This document shows, piece by piece, positions 49,570 to 58,506 of a stretch of 64,000 bases of DNA. Made by a program: the position numbers and the translations under genes. Position 1 is the first letter of the stretch. The number at the start of each line of letters is the position of its first letter. The notes beneath the pieces are model-generated. The model saw only the letters and a program-made list of their open reading frames with translations. It was not told the DNA's origin and did not search any database. The DNA lies in the NCBI RefSeq assembly GCF_043575855.1, contig NZ_CP144375.1, positions 9,114,001-9,178,000 on the forward strand, read 5' to 3'. Origin of the DNA: Kutzneria buriramensis (GTDB taxonomy: Bacteria > Actinomycetota > Actinomycetes > Mycobacteriales > Pseudonocardiaceae).

Positions 49570-50918
49570 GTCGGCAGCTCGACGGTCACGGCCAATCCGC
49601 CGGATTCGCCTGCCTGCAAGGAAAACCGGCCTCCGCGAGCCGTCACCAGGCGCTCGGCGATCGGCAGCCCGAGACCGCTGCCACGCGGATGCCCGTTGCG
49701 GCGCGGCCGCCAGAACCGGGTGGTGGCCAGGGGAAGCTCCTCGGCGCTCAGCCCGGGACCGTTGTCGACGACGGTGATCGCCGTGGCGCCACACGACACC
49801 TCCACCCGGTCCCCACCGTACTTGATGGCGTTGTCCAGCACGACGTCCAGCACCTGCCCGAGGTCGTGCTCGGGGCACCGGACCTCCACCGAGGTGTCGA
49901 CCGAACCGGTCACCAACGTCACCCCTGCCTCCGAGGCGGCGACCGACCAGGCGTCGATGCGTTCCATGACGACGACGGCCGGCACACAGGTGTCGAGATC
50001 CCGGTCCACGGCGAGCCGCGTGGCGGTGTGCTCGGCGTGGGCCATGGCCAACAGGCTGTCCAGCAACGACTCCAGCCGCTCGACCTCGGCCACGGCGGAC
50101 CTGTACGAGGCCTGGCCGTCGGGAACGACCCGTGGTGCCAACGAGTCGACACGCAAACGCAGCGCCGCCAAGGGGTTTCGCAGCTGGTGGGAGGCGTCGC
50201 TGATCAGCCGGCGTTGCTGCTCGGCGGCCTCGCTGACGGCGTCGGACATGCGGTTGAAGGAGGAGGCGAGTTCCCGCAGCTCACGGGGCCCTTCACGGCC
50301 ACGAACGTGCGCGTGCGGCTCGCCGGCGGTGACGGCGCGCAACCCGCCGGACAGCTCGGCGAGTGGCCGCAGAACCCAGCGAGCCACCACCAGCGCCAAC
50401 AGCACGCAGCCGATCAACGCCACGAATGCCCCGGCGAAAATCACCGCCCAGCCCCGAAAAACGTCGGCAGCGGCGGCCTGCACCGACGCCCGCATGACGA
50501 CCGCGCCGACCACCCGGGCGCCCACGCCGATCGGACGGGCCAGCAGAACGTCCGAAGTGGACCAAGGCAGCACGTCGTCCAGGGTCGGCGCGGGTTGGTT
50601 GCGGAGGGCGGCGTCGATCATGGGCGCCACCTGGGCGTCCGACACCGAGATGCCGCCGGCGGCGACGATCGGCTGCCGCTGGGCGTTCACCACGATCACC
50701 GGCTCGCCGTACAGCGTGGTGTACCGGTTCACCTCGCTGACCAGCTGTTCCCGGTCGCCCTGCTGGGCCAACCCGGCGAACCGGTCCAGGTCGGCGGTCC
50801 GGCCGATCGCGAGCTGCTGGGTGCGCTCACGGGCCGTCACGGTCAGCAGCGGCCACGCGAACGCCGCCACCGCCGTGACCGAGAAGGCCAGCAGCACCAC
50901 CAGCAACCGGGCCCGCAC
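49566..50918 (-). CDS. Sensor histidine kinase (membrane-bound, HAMP-type)
   Basis: A 450-residue kinase. Two membrane helices (residues ~3-25 and ~160-185) flank an extracytoplasmic domain of about 130 residues. Then follow a HAMP linker (ARWVLRPLAELSGGLRAVTA), the phospho-accepting His in RRLISDASHQLRNPLAALRL, and an ATPase domain with DVVLDNAIKYGG (N box), VVDNGPGL (G1) and GSGLGLPIAERL (G2). It pairs with the OmpR-type regulator immediately upstream, 3 bp away. Its extracytoplasmic part could interact with the TAXI lipoprotein made from the next gene. Confidence 0.94.
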   Translation of the reverse strand: MRARLLVVLLAFSVTAVAAFAWPLLTVTARERTQQLAIGRTADLDRFAGLAQQGDREQLVSEVNRYTTLYGEPVIVVNAQRQPIVAAGGISVSDAQVAPMIDAALRNQPAPTLDDVLPWSTSDVLLARPIGVGARVVGAVVMRASVQAAAADVFRGWAVIFAGAFVALIGCVLLALVVARWVLRPLAELSGGLRAVTAGEPHAHVRGREGPRELRELASSFNRMSDAVSEAAEQQRRLISDASHQLRNPLAALRLRVDSLAPRVVPDGQASYRSAVAEVERLESLLDSLLAMAHAEHTATRLAVDRDLDTCVPAVVVMERIDAWSVAASEAGVTLVTGSVDTSVEVRCPEHDLGQVLDVVLDNAIKYGGDRVEVSCGATAITVVDNGPGLSAEELPLATTRFWRPRRNGHPRGSGLGLPIAERLVTARGGRFSLQAGESGGLAVTVELPT

Positions 50919-50921
50919 GCC

Positions 50922-51590
50922 TCAGCCGCCGAGCCGGTAGCCGAAGTTGCGGATCGTGGTCAGCAGCCCCGGCCGCCGCAGCTTGCCCCGCAGCTGCGCG
51001 ACGTGCACGTCCAGCGACCGCGAGATCGCCAGGTACGCGTCGCCCCACACCTCGTCCATCAGCTGCTGCCGGCTGACCGCCGCCCCGTGCCGCACGGCCA
51101 GCGCCGCGAGCACGTCGAACTCCTTGGACGTCAACGGAATCAGCTCGCTGGCCACGTGCACGAGCCGGGCGTTCAGGTCGATCCGCACGTCGTCGATCTC
51201 CACCACCGACGGCGGTGGCGTGGCCCGCGCCGCCGCGCGCCGGCTGACGGCCTCCATCCGCGCCAGCAGCTCGGCCAGCCGGACCGGTTTGACCAGGTAG
51301 TCGTCCGCGCCGAGGCGCAGACCGCGCACGACGGACCGCTCGTCGCCGTGCGCGGTCAGCACCAGCACCGGCAGGTCGGTGACCTTGCGGAGCTTGCGCA
51401 GCACCTCAAGGCCGTGGATGTCGGGCAGGCCCAGGTCGAGCAGCACGAGGTCGGCGTGGTGGTGGCCGGTCAGGGCGTCCGCGCCCCGCTCGACCCTGGT
51501 CGGCCGGTGACCGGCCGTGGCCAGCGCCTCGACCAGGGCCTTGCCGACGCCGTCGTCGTCCTCGACCAGTAGCACACGCACAGCCCTCAC
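50922..51590 (-). CDS. OmpR-family response regulator
   Basis: A 222-residue regulator. The receiver has VLLVEDDDGVGKALVEAL, phospho-acceptor Asp in LVLLDLGLPDIHGLEVL and the conserved Lys in DDYLVKPVRLAELLAR. The C-terminal winged helix has LIPLTSKEFDVLAALAVRHG and VDVHVAQLRGKLRRPG-like sequence with the final TIRNFGYRLGG. GTG 51590 directly follows the stop of the MHS gene, though GTG 51581 with GTGAGGG ahead is an attractive alternative. It forms a two-component pair with the kinase downstream. Confidence 0.94.
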   Translation of the reverse strand: MRAVRVLLVEDDDGVGKALVEALATAGHRPTRVERGADALTGHHHADLVLLDLGLPDIHGLEVLRKLRKVTDLPVLVLTAHGDERSVVRGLRLGADDYLVKPVRLAELLARMEAVSRRAAARATPPPSVVEIDDVRIDLNARLVHVASELIPLTSKEFDVLAALAVRHGAAVSRQQLMDEVWGDAYLAISRSLDVHVAQLRGKLRRPGLLTTIRNFGYRLGG

Positions 51591-52886
51591 CTAACCATCC
51601 AACGCCGACTGCTTGGTGGTTTCCCGCATGGTGGCGTACACGATCAGGGACACCAGGATGCACCCGGCGACGTAGTAGAAGAACACCGACTCGTGCCCGG
51701 CCTGCTTGAGCCACAGCGCGATGTACTCCGCGGTGCCGCCGAAGATCGCCACGGTCAGCGCGTAGGGCAGGCCGACGCCCATCGCCCGCACGTTGGTGGG
51801 GAACAGCTCCGCCTTCACGATGGCGTTGATCGACGTGTAGCCCGTGACGATCACCAGCGACCCGAGCATGATCAGGAACGCCAGCGCCGGGGTGCGCGTG
51901 CCGGCGAGCAGCGACAGCAGCGGCACCGTGAGCAGCGTGCCGGCGACGCCGAAGAACAGCAGCAGCGGCCGCCGCCCGACCCGGTCCGACAGCGCGCCGG
52001 CCAGCGGCTGGATCACCACGAAGGCCAGCAGCGCCAGGAAGTTCACCCAGGTGACCGCGTTGATGTCGATCTTGCTGGTGTTGACCATGAACTTCTGGAG
52101 GTACGTGGTGTACGTGTAGAACGCCACCGTGCCGCCGAGCGTCAGGCCGCACACCAGCAGGCATTCCTTCGGGTACCGCAGCAGCACCCGCAGGCTGCCC
52201 CGCTCGGCGGAGGTCCTGCCCTCGGTGAGGTACGCCTCCGACTCGTCCATGGTGGCCCGCAGGTACATCACGATCACCGCGCCGAACGCCCCGATGACGA
52301 AGGCGATTCGCCAGCCCCAGGACGCCATCTCGGCCGCGGACAGCGTGTTCTGGAGGATGATCTGCACACCCAGGGCCACCAGTTGACCGGCCGTCAGCGT
52401 GACGTACTGGAAGCTGGAGTAGAAGCCCCGCTTGCCGGGAGTGGCCACTTCGGACAGGTACGTGGCGGAAGTGGCGTACTCCCCGCCGACCGAGATCCCT
52501 TGCACCAGTCGGGCCACCACCAGCAGCAGGGGCGCCGCCACGCCGATCGAGGCGTAGCCGGGGGTGAAGGCGATGACCAGTGAGCCCAGCGCCATCATCG
52601 CCACGGACAGGGTCAGGGCAGCCCGCCGGCCGTAGCGGTCGGCGTAGCGGCCCATGATCCAGCCGCCGATGGGCCGCATCAGGAAGCCGACCGCGAACAC
52701 GCCGGCGGTGTTCAGCAGCTGGGCGGTGGCGTCCCCGGAGGGGAAGAACACCTTGGCGAAGTACAGGCTGAACGCGGTGTAGGCGTACCAGTCGTACCAC
52801 TCGATGAGGTTGCCGATGGACCCGCGCAGCACGTTGCCGATCACCCGACGACCGGGCCGCACGTCCTCGTTGACGTTCACAGTCAT
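51591..52886 (-). CDS. MHS-family metabolite:proton symporter (KgtP-like)
   Basis: A 431-residue, 12-helix MFS protein of the metabolite:H+ symporter group. IGNLIEWYDWYAYTAFSLYF is the MHS signature of the first helix, followed by FLMRPIGGWIMGRYADRYGR and RLVQGISVGGEYATSATYLS. Relatives carry 2-oxoglutarate, citrate, proline or shikimate. It is the first gene of the operon with the two-component system and TAXI protein; it is probably the transporter they control. ATG 52886 excludes a 12-residue upstream extension. Confidence 0.92.
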   Translation of the reverse strand: MTVNVNEDVRPGRRVIGNVLRGSIGNLIEWYDWYAYTAFSLYFAKVFFPSGDATAQLLNTAGVFAVGFLMRPIGGWIMGRYADRYGRRAALTLSVAMMALGSLVIAFTPGYASIGVAAPLLLVVARLVQGISVGGEYATSATYLSEVATPGKRGFYSSFQYVTLTAGQLVALGVQIILQNTLSAAEMASWGWRIAFVIGAFGAVIVMYLRATMDESEAYLTEGRTSAERGSLRVLLRYPKECLLVCGLTLGGTVAFYTYTTYLQKFMVNTSKIDINAVTWVNFLALLAFVVIQPLAGALSDRVGRRPLLLFFGVAGTLLTVPLLSLLAGTRTPALAFLIMLGSLVIVTGYTSINAIVKAELFPTNVRAMGVGLPYALTVAIFGGTAEYIALWLKQAGHESVFFYYVAGCILVSLIVYATMRETTKQSALDG

Positions 52887-53014
52887 GGGGCTCAATGTCG
52901 GGTGGAATCCGGGCGGCGACAAGGCGAACGGTCAACGCTTTACATCCGCTTAGGGTGGCTACCTACGCGATCGCGTGATGTGAACCGGGCGGGGCGGGGG
53001 CCAGGCTGGCCGCC

Positions 53015-54094
53015 ATGACCGACGACCAGCTGCTCGTGGAACTGCCGCCGCGGTACTGCCCGGTGCAGGTGGACACCCATCCCGACGCCGAGCTGCTGGA
53101 GGGCCAGGGCGCCGACTGGCTCACCGCCTACGGCCTGGCCGGGCCCCGGCTGCGCGCCAACGACTGCGCCGGGTTCTACGGCCGGATCATGCCCAAGGGG
53201 GTCACCGAGCGGCTCCAGATGGCGGTCGACTGGTGCTTCCTGATGTTCGCCTTCGACGACATCAACTGCGACGAGGTGGTGCCCGACGCCGCCGGCAAGC
53301 AGTTCGTGGACATCGCCACCCGGGTGGTGCGGGTGCTGGAGGTGCCCGACGTCGACCTCGGGCCGACCGCCGACCTGTTCCTCGCCCCGGTGCGGGACCT
53401 GGCCCAGCGGGCCCACCGCTCGGCCACGCCCACGCAGCTGCGGCGGCTGGTCGACGGCCACCGCGCCTGGTACCTCGGCGTGTTGTGGGAGCTGCGCTGC
53501 CGGCTCACCGACGTGACGCCGAGCCTCAACGACTACGCCCACATGCGCCAGCACACCGCCGGCGGGCTGGCCACGACGAGTTGGATCGAGATCGTCGACG
53601 GCGGCGAGATTCCCGCGTACGAGCTGGATTCGCCGGCGGTGCGGGCGCTGTCGGAGCTGTCGTTCACGATTGCCGCCTGGGACGACGACCTCTTCTCGTA
53701 CGGCAAGGAGACCTGGTTCGCCCAGCGCGAGTCGACGCCGTCCAACTGCAAGCTGAACCTGATCGACATCGTGGCTCAGGAGCGGGGATGCTCGGTCGAC
53801 CAGGCGTTGGCGGAGTCCGTGGAGCTGGTCAACCGGCTCACGCACCGGTTCATCAGGGTGCGGGACGCCGTGCTGCCGACCGCGAGCGAGGAGCTCCGCA
53901 ACTACCTGGACTGCCTGTCCCGGCTGCTGCGCGGCAACATGGAGTGGGGCCTGCTGGCGCAGCGCTACCGCAACCCGGACGGCCGCCACCCCGACGCCGT
54001 GCACACCGTCGGCTCGTGGACGGACGTGCCGCCGGTGGACACGCCGCCGGCGATCCCGTCCATCGCCTGGTGGTGGGACCGGGACCTGATCTAG
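53015..54094 (+). CDS. Class I terpene synthase
   Basis: A 359-residue terpene cyclase. The aspartate-rich motif is FAFDDINCDE (about residues 79-88) and the NSE/DTE motif is WDDDLFSYGKE (about residues 227-237, where the first Asn of NDxxSxxxE is Asp). The C-terminal Arg-Tyr (LAQRYRNPDG) that contacts diphosphate is present. It would cyclise a linear prenyl diphosphate, probably farnesyl diphosphate given the size, but the product cannot be told. It stands alone: no P450, prenyl-transferase or modifying enzyme is next to it, and idi is 20 kb away. It converges with the FAD/Fe-S gene, 16 bp apart. Confidence 0.93.
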   Translation: MTDDQLLVELPPRYCPVQVDTHPDAELLEGQGADWLTAYGLAGPRLRANDCAGFYGRIMPKGVTERLQMAVDWCFLMFAFDDINCDEVVPDAAGKQFVDIATRVVRVLEVPDVDLGPTADLFLAPVRDLAQRAHRSATPTQLRRLVDGHRAWYLGVLWELRCRLTDVTPSLNDYAHMRQHTAGGLATTSWIEIVDGGEIPAYELDSPAVRALSELSFTIAAWDDDLFSYGKETWFAQRESTPSNCKLNLIDIVAQERGCSVDQALAESVELVNRLTHRFIRVRDAVLPTASEELRNYLDCLSRLLRGNMEWGLLAQRYRNPDGRHPDAVHTVGSWTDVPPVDTPPAIPSIAWWWDRDLI

Positions 54095-54110
54095 CGGGGG
54101 AAGACGCGGG

Positions 54111-56822
54111 TCACTCCCTGATCATGGTGGCCAGCAGGCTGGCCAGGTGGACGGGGTCGCGGTCGGTGAGCTGGCGGAGCTGGGTCCGGCAGCTGAAACC
54201 GTCGGCGAGCACGGTCGCGTCGGTGGCGCGGATCGCGGGCAGCAGGGCGTGTTCCGCGACCGCCACCGACACGTCGTAGTGGCCGGCTTCGAAGCCGAAG
54301 TTGCCGGCGAGGCCGCAGCAGCCGGCGTCGAGCACCTGGGTGTCGACGCCGGCCGTGCGCAGCACCTCACGGTCGGCGTCGACGCCGAGCTCGGCGTACT
54401 GGTGGCAGTGCGGCTGCATGACGGCCTTCGTGTCGCCCAAGGGCTCCATGCCGGGGGAGACCTGTTCGGCGAAGGTCTTCACCCGGCCGGCGAGCCGCTG
54501 CACGGCCGGCTCGTCGGTCAGCTCCAGGGCGTCGTTGCGGAGGAAGGCCGTGCAGCTCGGCTCCAGGCCGACCACCGGGACGTCGGACCCGTCCATGATC
54601 CGGGCGGTGCGGTGCAGAACGCGTTTGGCCACGCCGAGCTGGCCGGTGGACATCCACGTCAGTCCACAACAGACCCGCTTGCGCGGCAAGGTGACAGCGA
54701 ACCCGAGGTGCTCCAGCACGGCGACGGCGTCCACACCGACCTGCGGGTCGAAGTGGTCGGTGAACGTGTCGGTGAACAGCACCACCGGATCCCCGCTTGG
54801 AGAAATGCGACCCTTGAGCCGGGACCGTAGCGACCGATCGTGCACCGTGGGCATGGCTCGGGCCGGATCGATGCCGCCGAGGCGCTTGACCAGCGGCCGG
54901 TCGCCGAGCCTGCGCACCAGACCGGGCGCGATCGCCAGCCACAGCGGCAGGAAACCCATCGAGTAGTGCGACGCCGGCCGCAGCCGGCCGCGGTAGTGCT
55001 GGTGCAGGAACTCCGCCTTGTACGTGGCCATGTCCACATCGACCGGGCAGTCCCGCTTGCATCCCTTGCAGGACAGGCAGAGATCCAGCGCCTCGCGCAC
55101 CTCGGCGGACCGGAACCCGCCGCGCACAACGGATCCGTTGAGCATGTCGAACAGCAGCCGGGCCCGGCCACGGGTGGAGTGCTTCTCCTCGCGGGTCGCC
55201 CGGTAGCTCGGGCACATCACGCCGCCGGACGCCGTGAGGCACTTGGCGACGCCGATGCACCGCCGGCTCGCGGCGGCCAGATCGCCGCCGTCGGCGTGCA
55301 GGGAAAGCTTGGTACGCAACGGAATCCGCGCCGGCGCGACCACCACCCGGAGGTCGGCGTCCAGCGGCAGCGGGTCCACGATCCGGCCCGGGTTCATCAG
55401 CCCCCGTGGGTCGAAGATCGCCTTGAACCGGCGGAACGCGGCCATGATCTCGGGGGAGTACATGCGCGGCAACAACTCCGACCGCGCCTGCCCGTCGCCG
55501 TGCTCGCCGGACAGCGATCCCCCGTGCGACACGACCAGATCCGCCGCCTCCTCCATGAACGTCCGGTATCCGGGCCCGTGCAGGTCGAAGTCGATCCGGA
55601 CGTGCAGGCAGCCGTCGCCGTAGTGGCCGTACGTCGGCCCGCGGCGGCCGTGCCTGCCCAGCAGCTTGTCGAAGTCCCGCAGGTACGCGCCCAGCCGCTC
55701 GGGCGGAACCGCCGCGTCCTCCCACCCCGACCACGCCTCCGCCCCGTCCGGCATCCGGGTCAGCAGGCCGGCGCCGTCCTCGCGGATCCGCCACAACTCC
55801 CGCATCCGTGCCGGATCCGTGACGACCACCGAGCCCGTCGCACCCGGCATCGCCTTGACGACGGCGTCCGGATCGACCGTCTCCACGAACAGCCAACTCC
55901 GGCCCGCCGGCAACGCCTTCAGCCCCGGCGTCCCCGGCTTGCGCTGCCGGAGGATCTTGACGATGTCGTCGTTGACGCCCTCGATCGCCAGCACGTCCAG
56001 CGACAGCAACGCCACCACCTCGTCGGCCGCCGCGTACGTGTCCGCGAAACCCAGCACCACCAGCGCGCGGCTCGTGGGGACCTCCACCAGCTTCACCGTC
56101 GCCCGTAGCACCGTCACGCAGGTTCCCTCGCTGCCGACCAGCGCCCGTCCGACGTGCAAACCGTTCTCCGGCAGCAGCTGGTCGAGGTTGTAGCCCGACA
56201 CCCGGCGCGGAATCCTCGGGAACCCCGTCCGCACCGCCGCCATCACCTGATCACGCAGCGTCCGCAGCTCGCCGTGCAGCGGACTTTCGGCCAGTCCGGC
56301 GTCGAAGCGGGTGCCGTCCGGCAGCAGGACGTCCAGCGACTCGACGTTGTCGACCGTCTTGCCCCAGGCCACCGAGTGCGCCCCGCACGCGTTGTTGCCG
56401 ATCATCCCGCCGATCGTGCACCGCGCGTGCGTCGAAGGATCCGGCGCGAAGTGCAGGCCGTGCCGCCCGGCGAGCCGGTTCAGCGCGTCCGGCACCACCC
56501 CCGGCTGCACCACGGCTCGGCGGGACGCCGGATCCACGTCCAGCACCGCGTTCAGATGGCGGGAGAAGTCCAGCACCAGGCCCTCGCCGCAGGCGTTGCC
56601 CGCGATGCTCGTGCCCGCGCCCCGGCTCGTGATCGGCACGCCCAGCTCCGCCGCCACCCCGACCGCCGCCACCACAGCGTCCACCGTCCGCGGGCGCACC
56701 ACCGTCAACGGAACGTGTCGGTAGTTGGACGCATCCGCCGCGTACATCGCACGCGTCCCCGGATCGGCCAGCACCTCGCCGTCCACCTCGGCCCGCAGCC
56801 GCTCGACCAGCCTCGACGTCAT
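54111..56822 (-). CDS. FAD-binding/Fe-S fusion dehydrogenase (D-lactate/glycolate type)
   Basis: A 903-residue two-part protein. The first half is a PCMH-type FAD-binding dehydrogenase (ITSRGAGTSIAGNACGEG, IGGMIGNNACGAHSVAWGKT, SLSGEHGDGQARSELLPRMY). The second half is GlcF-like, with 4Fe-4S ligands in CIGVAKCLTASGGVMCPSYR and CLSCKGCKRDCPVD, and two CCG domains (CCGLTWMSTG and CCGLAGNFGF). Such fusions oxidise a 2-hydroxy acid (D-lactate, glycolate or D-2-hydroxyglutarate) and pass electrons to the respiratory chain. TTAAGT ends 7 bases before ATG 56822, so this start is used. Alone in its operon. Confidence 0.94.
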   Translation of the reverse strand: MTSRLVERLRAEVDGEVLADPGTRAMYAADASNYRHVPLTVVRPRTVDAVVAAVGVAAELGVPITSRGAGTSIAGNACGEGLVLDFSRHLNAVLDVDPASRRAVVQPGVVPDALNRLAGRHGLHFAPDPSTHARCTIGGMIGNNACGAHSVAWGKTVDNVESLDVLLPDGTRFDAGLAESPLHGELRTLRDQVMAAVRTGFPRIPRRVSGYNLDQLLPENGLHVGRALVGSEGTCVTVLRATVKLVEVPTSRALVVLGFADTYAAADEVVALLSLDVLAIEGVNDDIVKILRQRKPGTPGLKALPAGRSWLFVETVDPDAVVKAMPGATGSVVVTDPARMRELWRIREDGAGLLTRMPDGAEAWSGWEDAAVPPERLGAYLRDFDKLLGRHGRRGPTYGHYGDGCLHVRIDFDLHGPGYRTFMEEAADLVVSHGGSLSGEHGDGQARSELLPRMYSPEIMAAFRRFKAIFDPRGLMNPGRIVDPLPLDADLRVVVAPARIPLRTKLSLHADGGDLAAASRRCIGVAKCLTASGGVMCPSYRATREEKHSTRGRARLLFDMLNGSVVRGGFRSAEVREALDLCLSCKGCKRDCPVDVDMATYKAEFLHQHYRGRLRPASHYSMGFLPLWLAIAPGLVRRLGDRPLVKRLGGIDPARAMPTVHDRSLRSRLKGRISPSGDPVVLFTDTFTDHFDPQVGVDAVAVLEHLGFAVTLPRKRVCCGLTWMSTGQLGVAKRVLHRTARIMDGSDVPVVGLEPSCTAFLRNDALELTDEPAVQRLAGRVKTFAEQVSPGMEPLGDTKAVMQPHCHQYAELGVDADREVLRTAGVDTQVLDAGCCGLAGNFGFEAGHYDVSVAVAEHALLPAIRATDATVLADGFSCRTQLRQLTDRDPVHLASLLATMIRE

Positions 56823-56901
56823 GACCATCACTTAACACCGGTGCGGGCTGACCGGCCGGTAACAGATAGCCTCGCATCGACACCCGAGACGAGGAGCATC
56901 A

Positions 56902-57606
56902 GTGGCACGGTCCGTTCTGGTCACCGGCGGCAACCGCGGCATCGGCCTGGCGATCGCGCAGGCGTTCGCCGCGCAGGGCGACAAGGTCGCGATCACACAC
57001 CGCGGCTCGGCGGTGCCGGAGGGCTTGTTCGGGGTGAAGTGCGACGTCACCGACGCCGAGCAGGTCGACCTGGCGTTCGCCGAGGTCGAGGCCCACCAGG
57101 GGCCGGTCGAGGTGCTGGTGTCCAACGCCGGCATCACCGACGACACGCTGCTCATGCGCATGACCGAGGAGCAGTTCACCCGGGTCGTGGACGCCAACCT
57201 GACCGGCGCGTTCCGCGTCACCAAGCGCGCCACCCGCAACATGCTCAAGGCCCGCTTCGGCCGGATCATCTACATCTCCTCGGTGGTCGCCCTGAACGGC
57301 GGGCCCGGCCAGGTCAACTACGCGGCCAGCAAGGCCGGCCTGATCGGCGTGGCCCGCTCCATCGCACGTGAGCTGGGCTCGCGTAACATCACCGCGAACG
57401 TGATCACGCCCGGTTTCATCGAGACCGACATGACCGCGGTGCTGTCCGAGGACGTCAAGGGCAAGGCGCTCGCCCAGATCCCGTCCGGGCGCTTCGGCGC
57501 GGCCGCCGAGATCGCCGCCGCCGTCACCTTCCTGGCCTCCGACGGGGCCGCCTACGTCAACGGCGCGGTGCTGCCGGTCGACGGCGGCCTCGGCATGGGC
57601 CACTGA
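56902..57606 (+). CDS. fabG: 3-oxoacyl-ACP reductase
   Basis: A 234-residue SDR. TGGNRGIGLAIAQAF binds NADPH, SNAG and catalytic YISSVV...YAASKAG are all intact, and the length and GFIETDMTAVLSEDVK match MabA/FabG1. It reduces 3-ketoacyl-ACP in type II fatty acid synthesis. GAGGAG lies 7 bases before the GTG. It precedes inhA by 35 bp, the same fabG-inhA pair that acts in mycobacterial fatty-acid elongation. No mycolic-acid gene is visible here. Confidence 0.95.
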   Translation: MARSVLVTGGNRGIGLAIAQAFAAQGDKVAITHRGSAVPEGLFGVKCDVTDAEQVDLAFAEVEAHQGPVEVLVSNAGITDDTLLMRMTEEQFTRVVDANLTGAFRVTKRATRNMLKARFGRIIYISSVVALNGGPGQVNYAASKAGLIGVARSIARELGSRNITANVITPGFIETDMTAVLSEDVKGKALAQIPSGRFGAAAEIAAAVTFLASDGAAYVNGAVLPVDGGLGMGH

Positions 57607-57641
57607 ATTCACCTCGTAGAAACCCCAGGAGAGGAAAGCAC

Positions 57642-58409
57642 GTGACCGGACTGCTCGACGGCAAGCGCCTGGTGATCACCGGGGTGATCACCGACGCCTC
57701 GATCGCCTTCCACGTGGCCCGGGTGGCGCAGGAGCAGGGCGCCAAGGTGGTGCTGACCGGGTTCGGCCGGCTCAGCCTGGTGGAGCGGATCGCCAAGCGG
57801 CTGCCCGAAGAGGCGCCGGTGATCGAGCTGGACGTCACCAACCCCGAGCACCTGGAAGCGCTGCCCGGCAAGGTGCGCGAGCACCTCGACGGCGTCGACG
57901 GCGTGCTGCACTCGATCGCATACGGCCCGCCCTCCACACTCGGCGCCGACTTCCTCGAGGCGCCGTGGGAGGACGTCGCCACCGCCGTGCAGGTGTCCGC
58001 GTACTCGCTGAAGTCCCTGGTCAAGGCCCTGCTGCCGGTGATGACCGAGGGCAGTTCGGTGGTCGGCCTCGACTTCGACGCCCGGGTGGCGTGGCCCGCG
58101 TACAACTGGATGGGAGTGTCCAAGGCGGCGCTCGAGTCCGTCACCCGCTACCTGGCCCGCGACCTGGGGCCGCGCAACATCCGGGTGAACGTGGTCGCCG
58201 CCGGGCCGGTGCGCACCATGGCCGCCAAGTCCATCCCGGGCTTCATCGACCTGGACAAGGCGTGGGAGGAGCGGGCGCCGCTGGGCTGGGACCCGACCAA
58301 CGCCGAGCCGGTCGCCAAGTCCGTCTGCGCGCTGCTGTCCGACTGGCTGCCGGCGACCACCGGCTCCATGGTGTGGGTCGACGGGGGCGTGCACGCCGTC
58401 GGCATGTAG
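57642..58409 (+). CDS. inhA: Enoyl-ACP reductase (InhA/FabI)
   Basis: A 255-residue divergent SDR. ITGVITDASIAFHVARVAQE is the InhA cofactor segment, and AYNWMGVSKAALES holds the catalytic Tyr-x6-Lys. It reduces trans-2-enoyl-ACP with NADH, the last step of fatty-acid elongation. AGGAGAGG lies just upstream of the GTG. It is in an operon with fabG; the hairpin at 58428-58447 follows the stop. Confidence 0.96.
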   Translation: MTGLLDGKRLVITGVITDASIAFHVARVAQEQGAKVVLTGFGRLSLVERIAKRLPEEAPVIELDVTNPEHLEALPGKVREHLDGVDGVLHSIAYGPPSTLGADFLEAPWEDVATAVQVSAYSLKSLVKALLPVMTEGSSVVGLDFDARVAWPAYNWMGVSKAALESVTRYLARDLGPRNIRVNVVAAGPVRTMAAKSIPGFIDLDKAWEERAPLGWDPTNAEPVAKSVCALLSDWLPATTGSMVWVDGGVHAVGM

Positions 58410-58427
58410 GGCTCCAAGTCCCGGTGA

Positions 58428-58447
58428 CCCATGACTTTGGTCATGGG
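58428..58447. promoter_or_regulatory. 8-bp inverted repeat between inhA and the NarL-type system
   Basis: CCCATGAC (58428-58435) and GTCATGGG (58440-58447) with a TTTG loop. It could be a weak terminator of fabG-inhA, but there is no T-tract; its position about 70 bp before the next transcription start suits a response-regulator binding site for autoregulation. Confidence 0.45.
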
Positions 58448-58506
58448 ACGCCACCATGCCGCCGGGGCGATGCTTTCCGGGGCCCTCGCTGGCTACGGTA
58501 CTCGCC

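Noticed and set aside
56902..58409. Evidence for a mycolic-acid pathway from the fabG-inhA pair
   Set aside because: The pair alone serves ordinary fatty-acid synthesis in many actinomycetes, and no mycolate gene is present.
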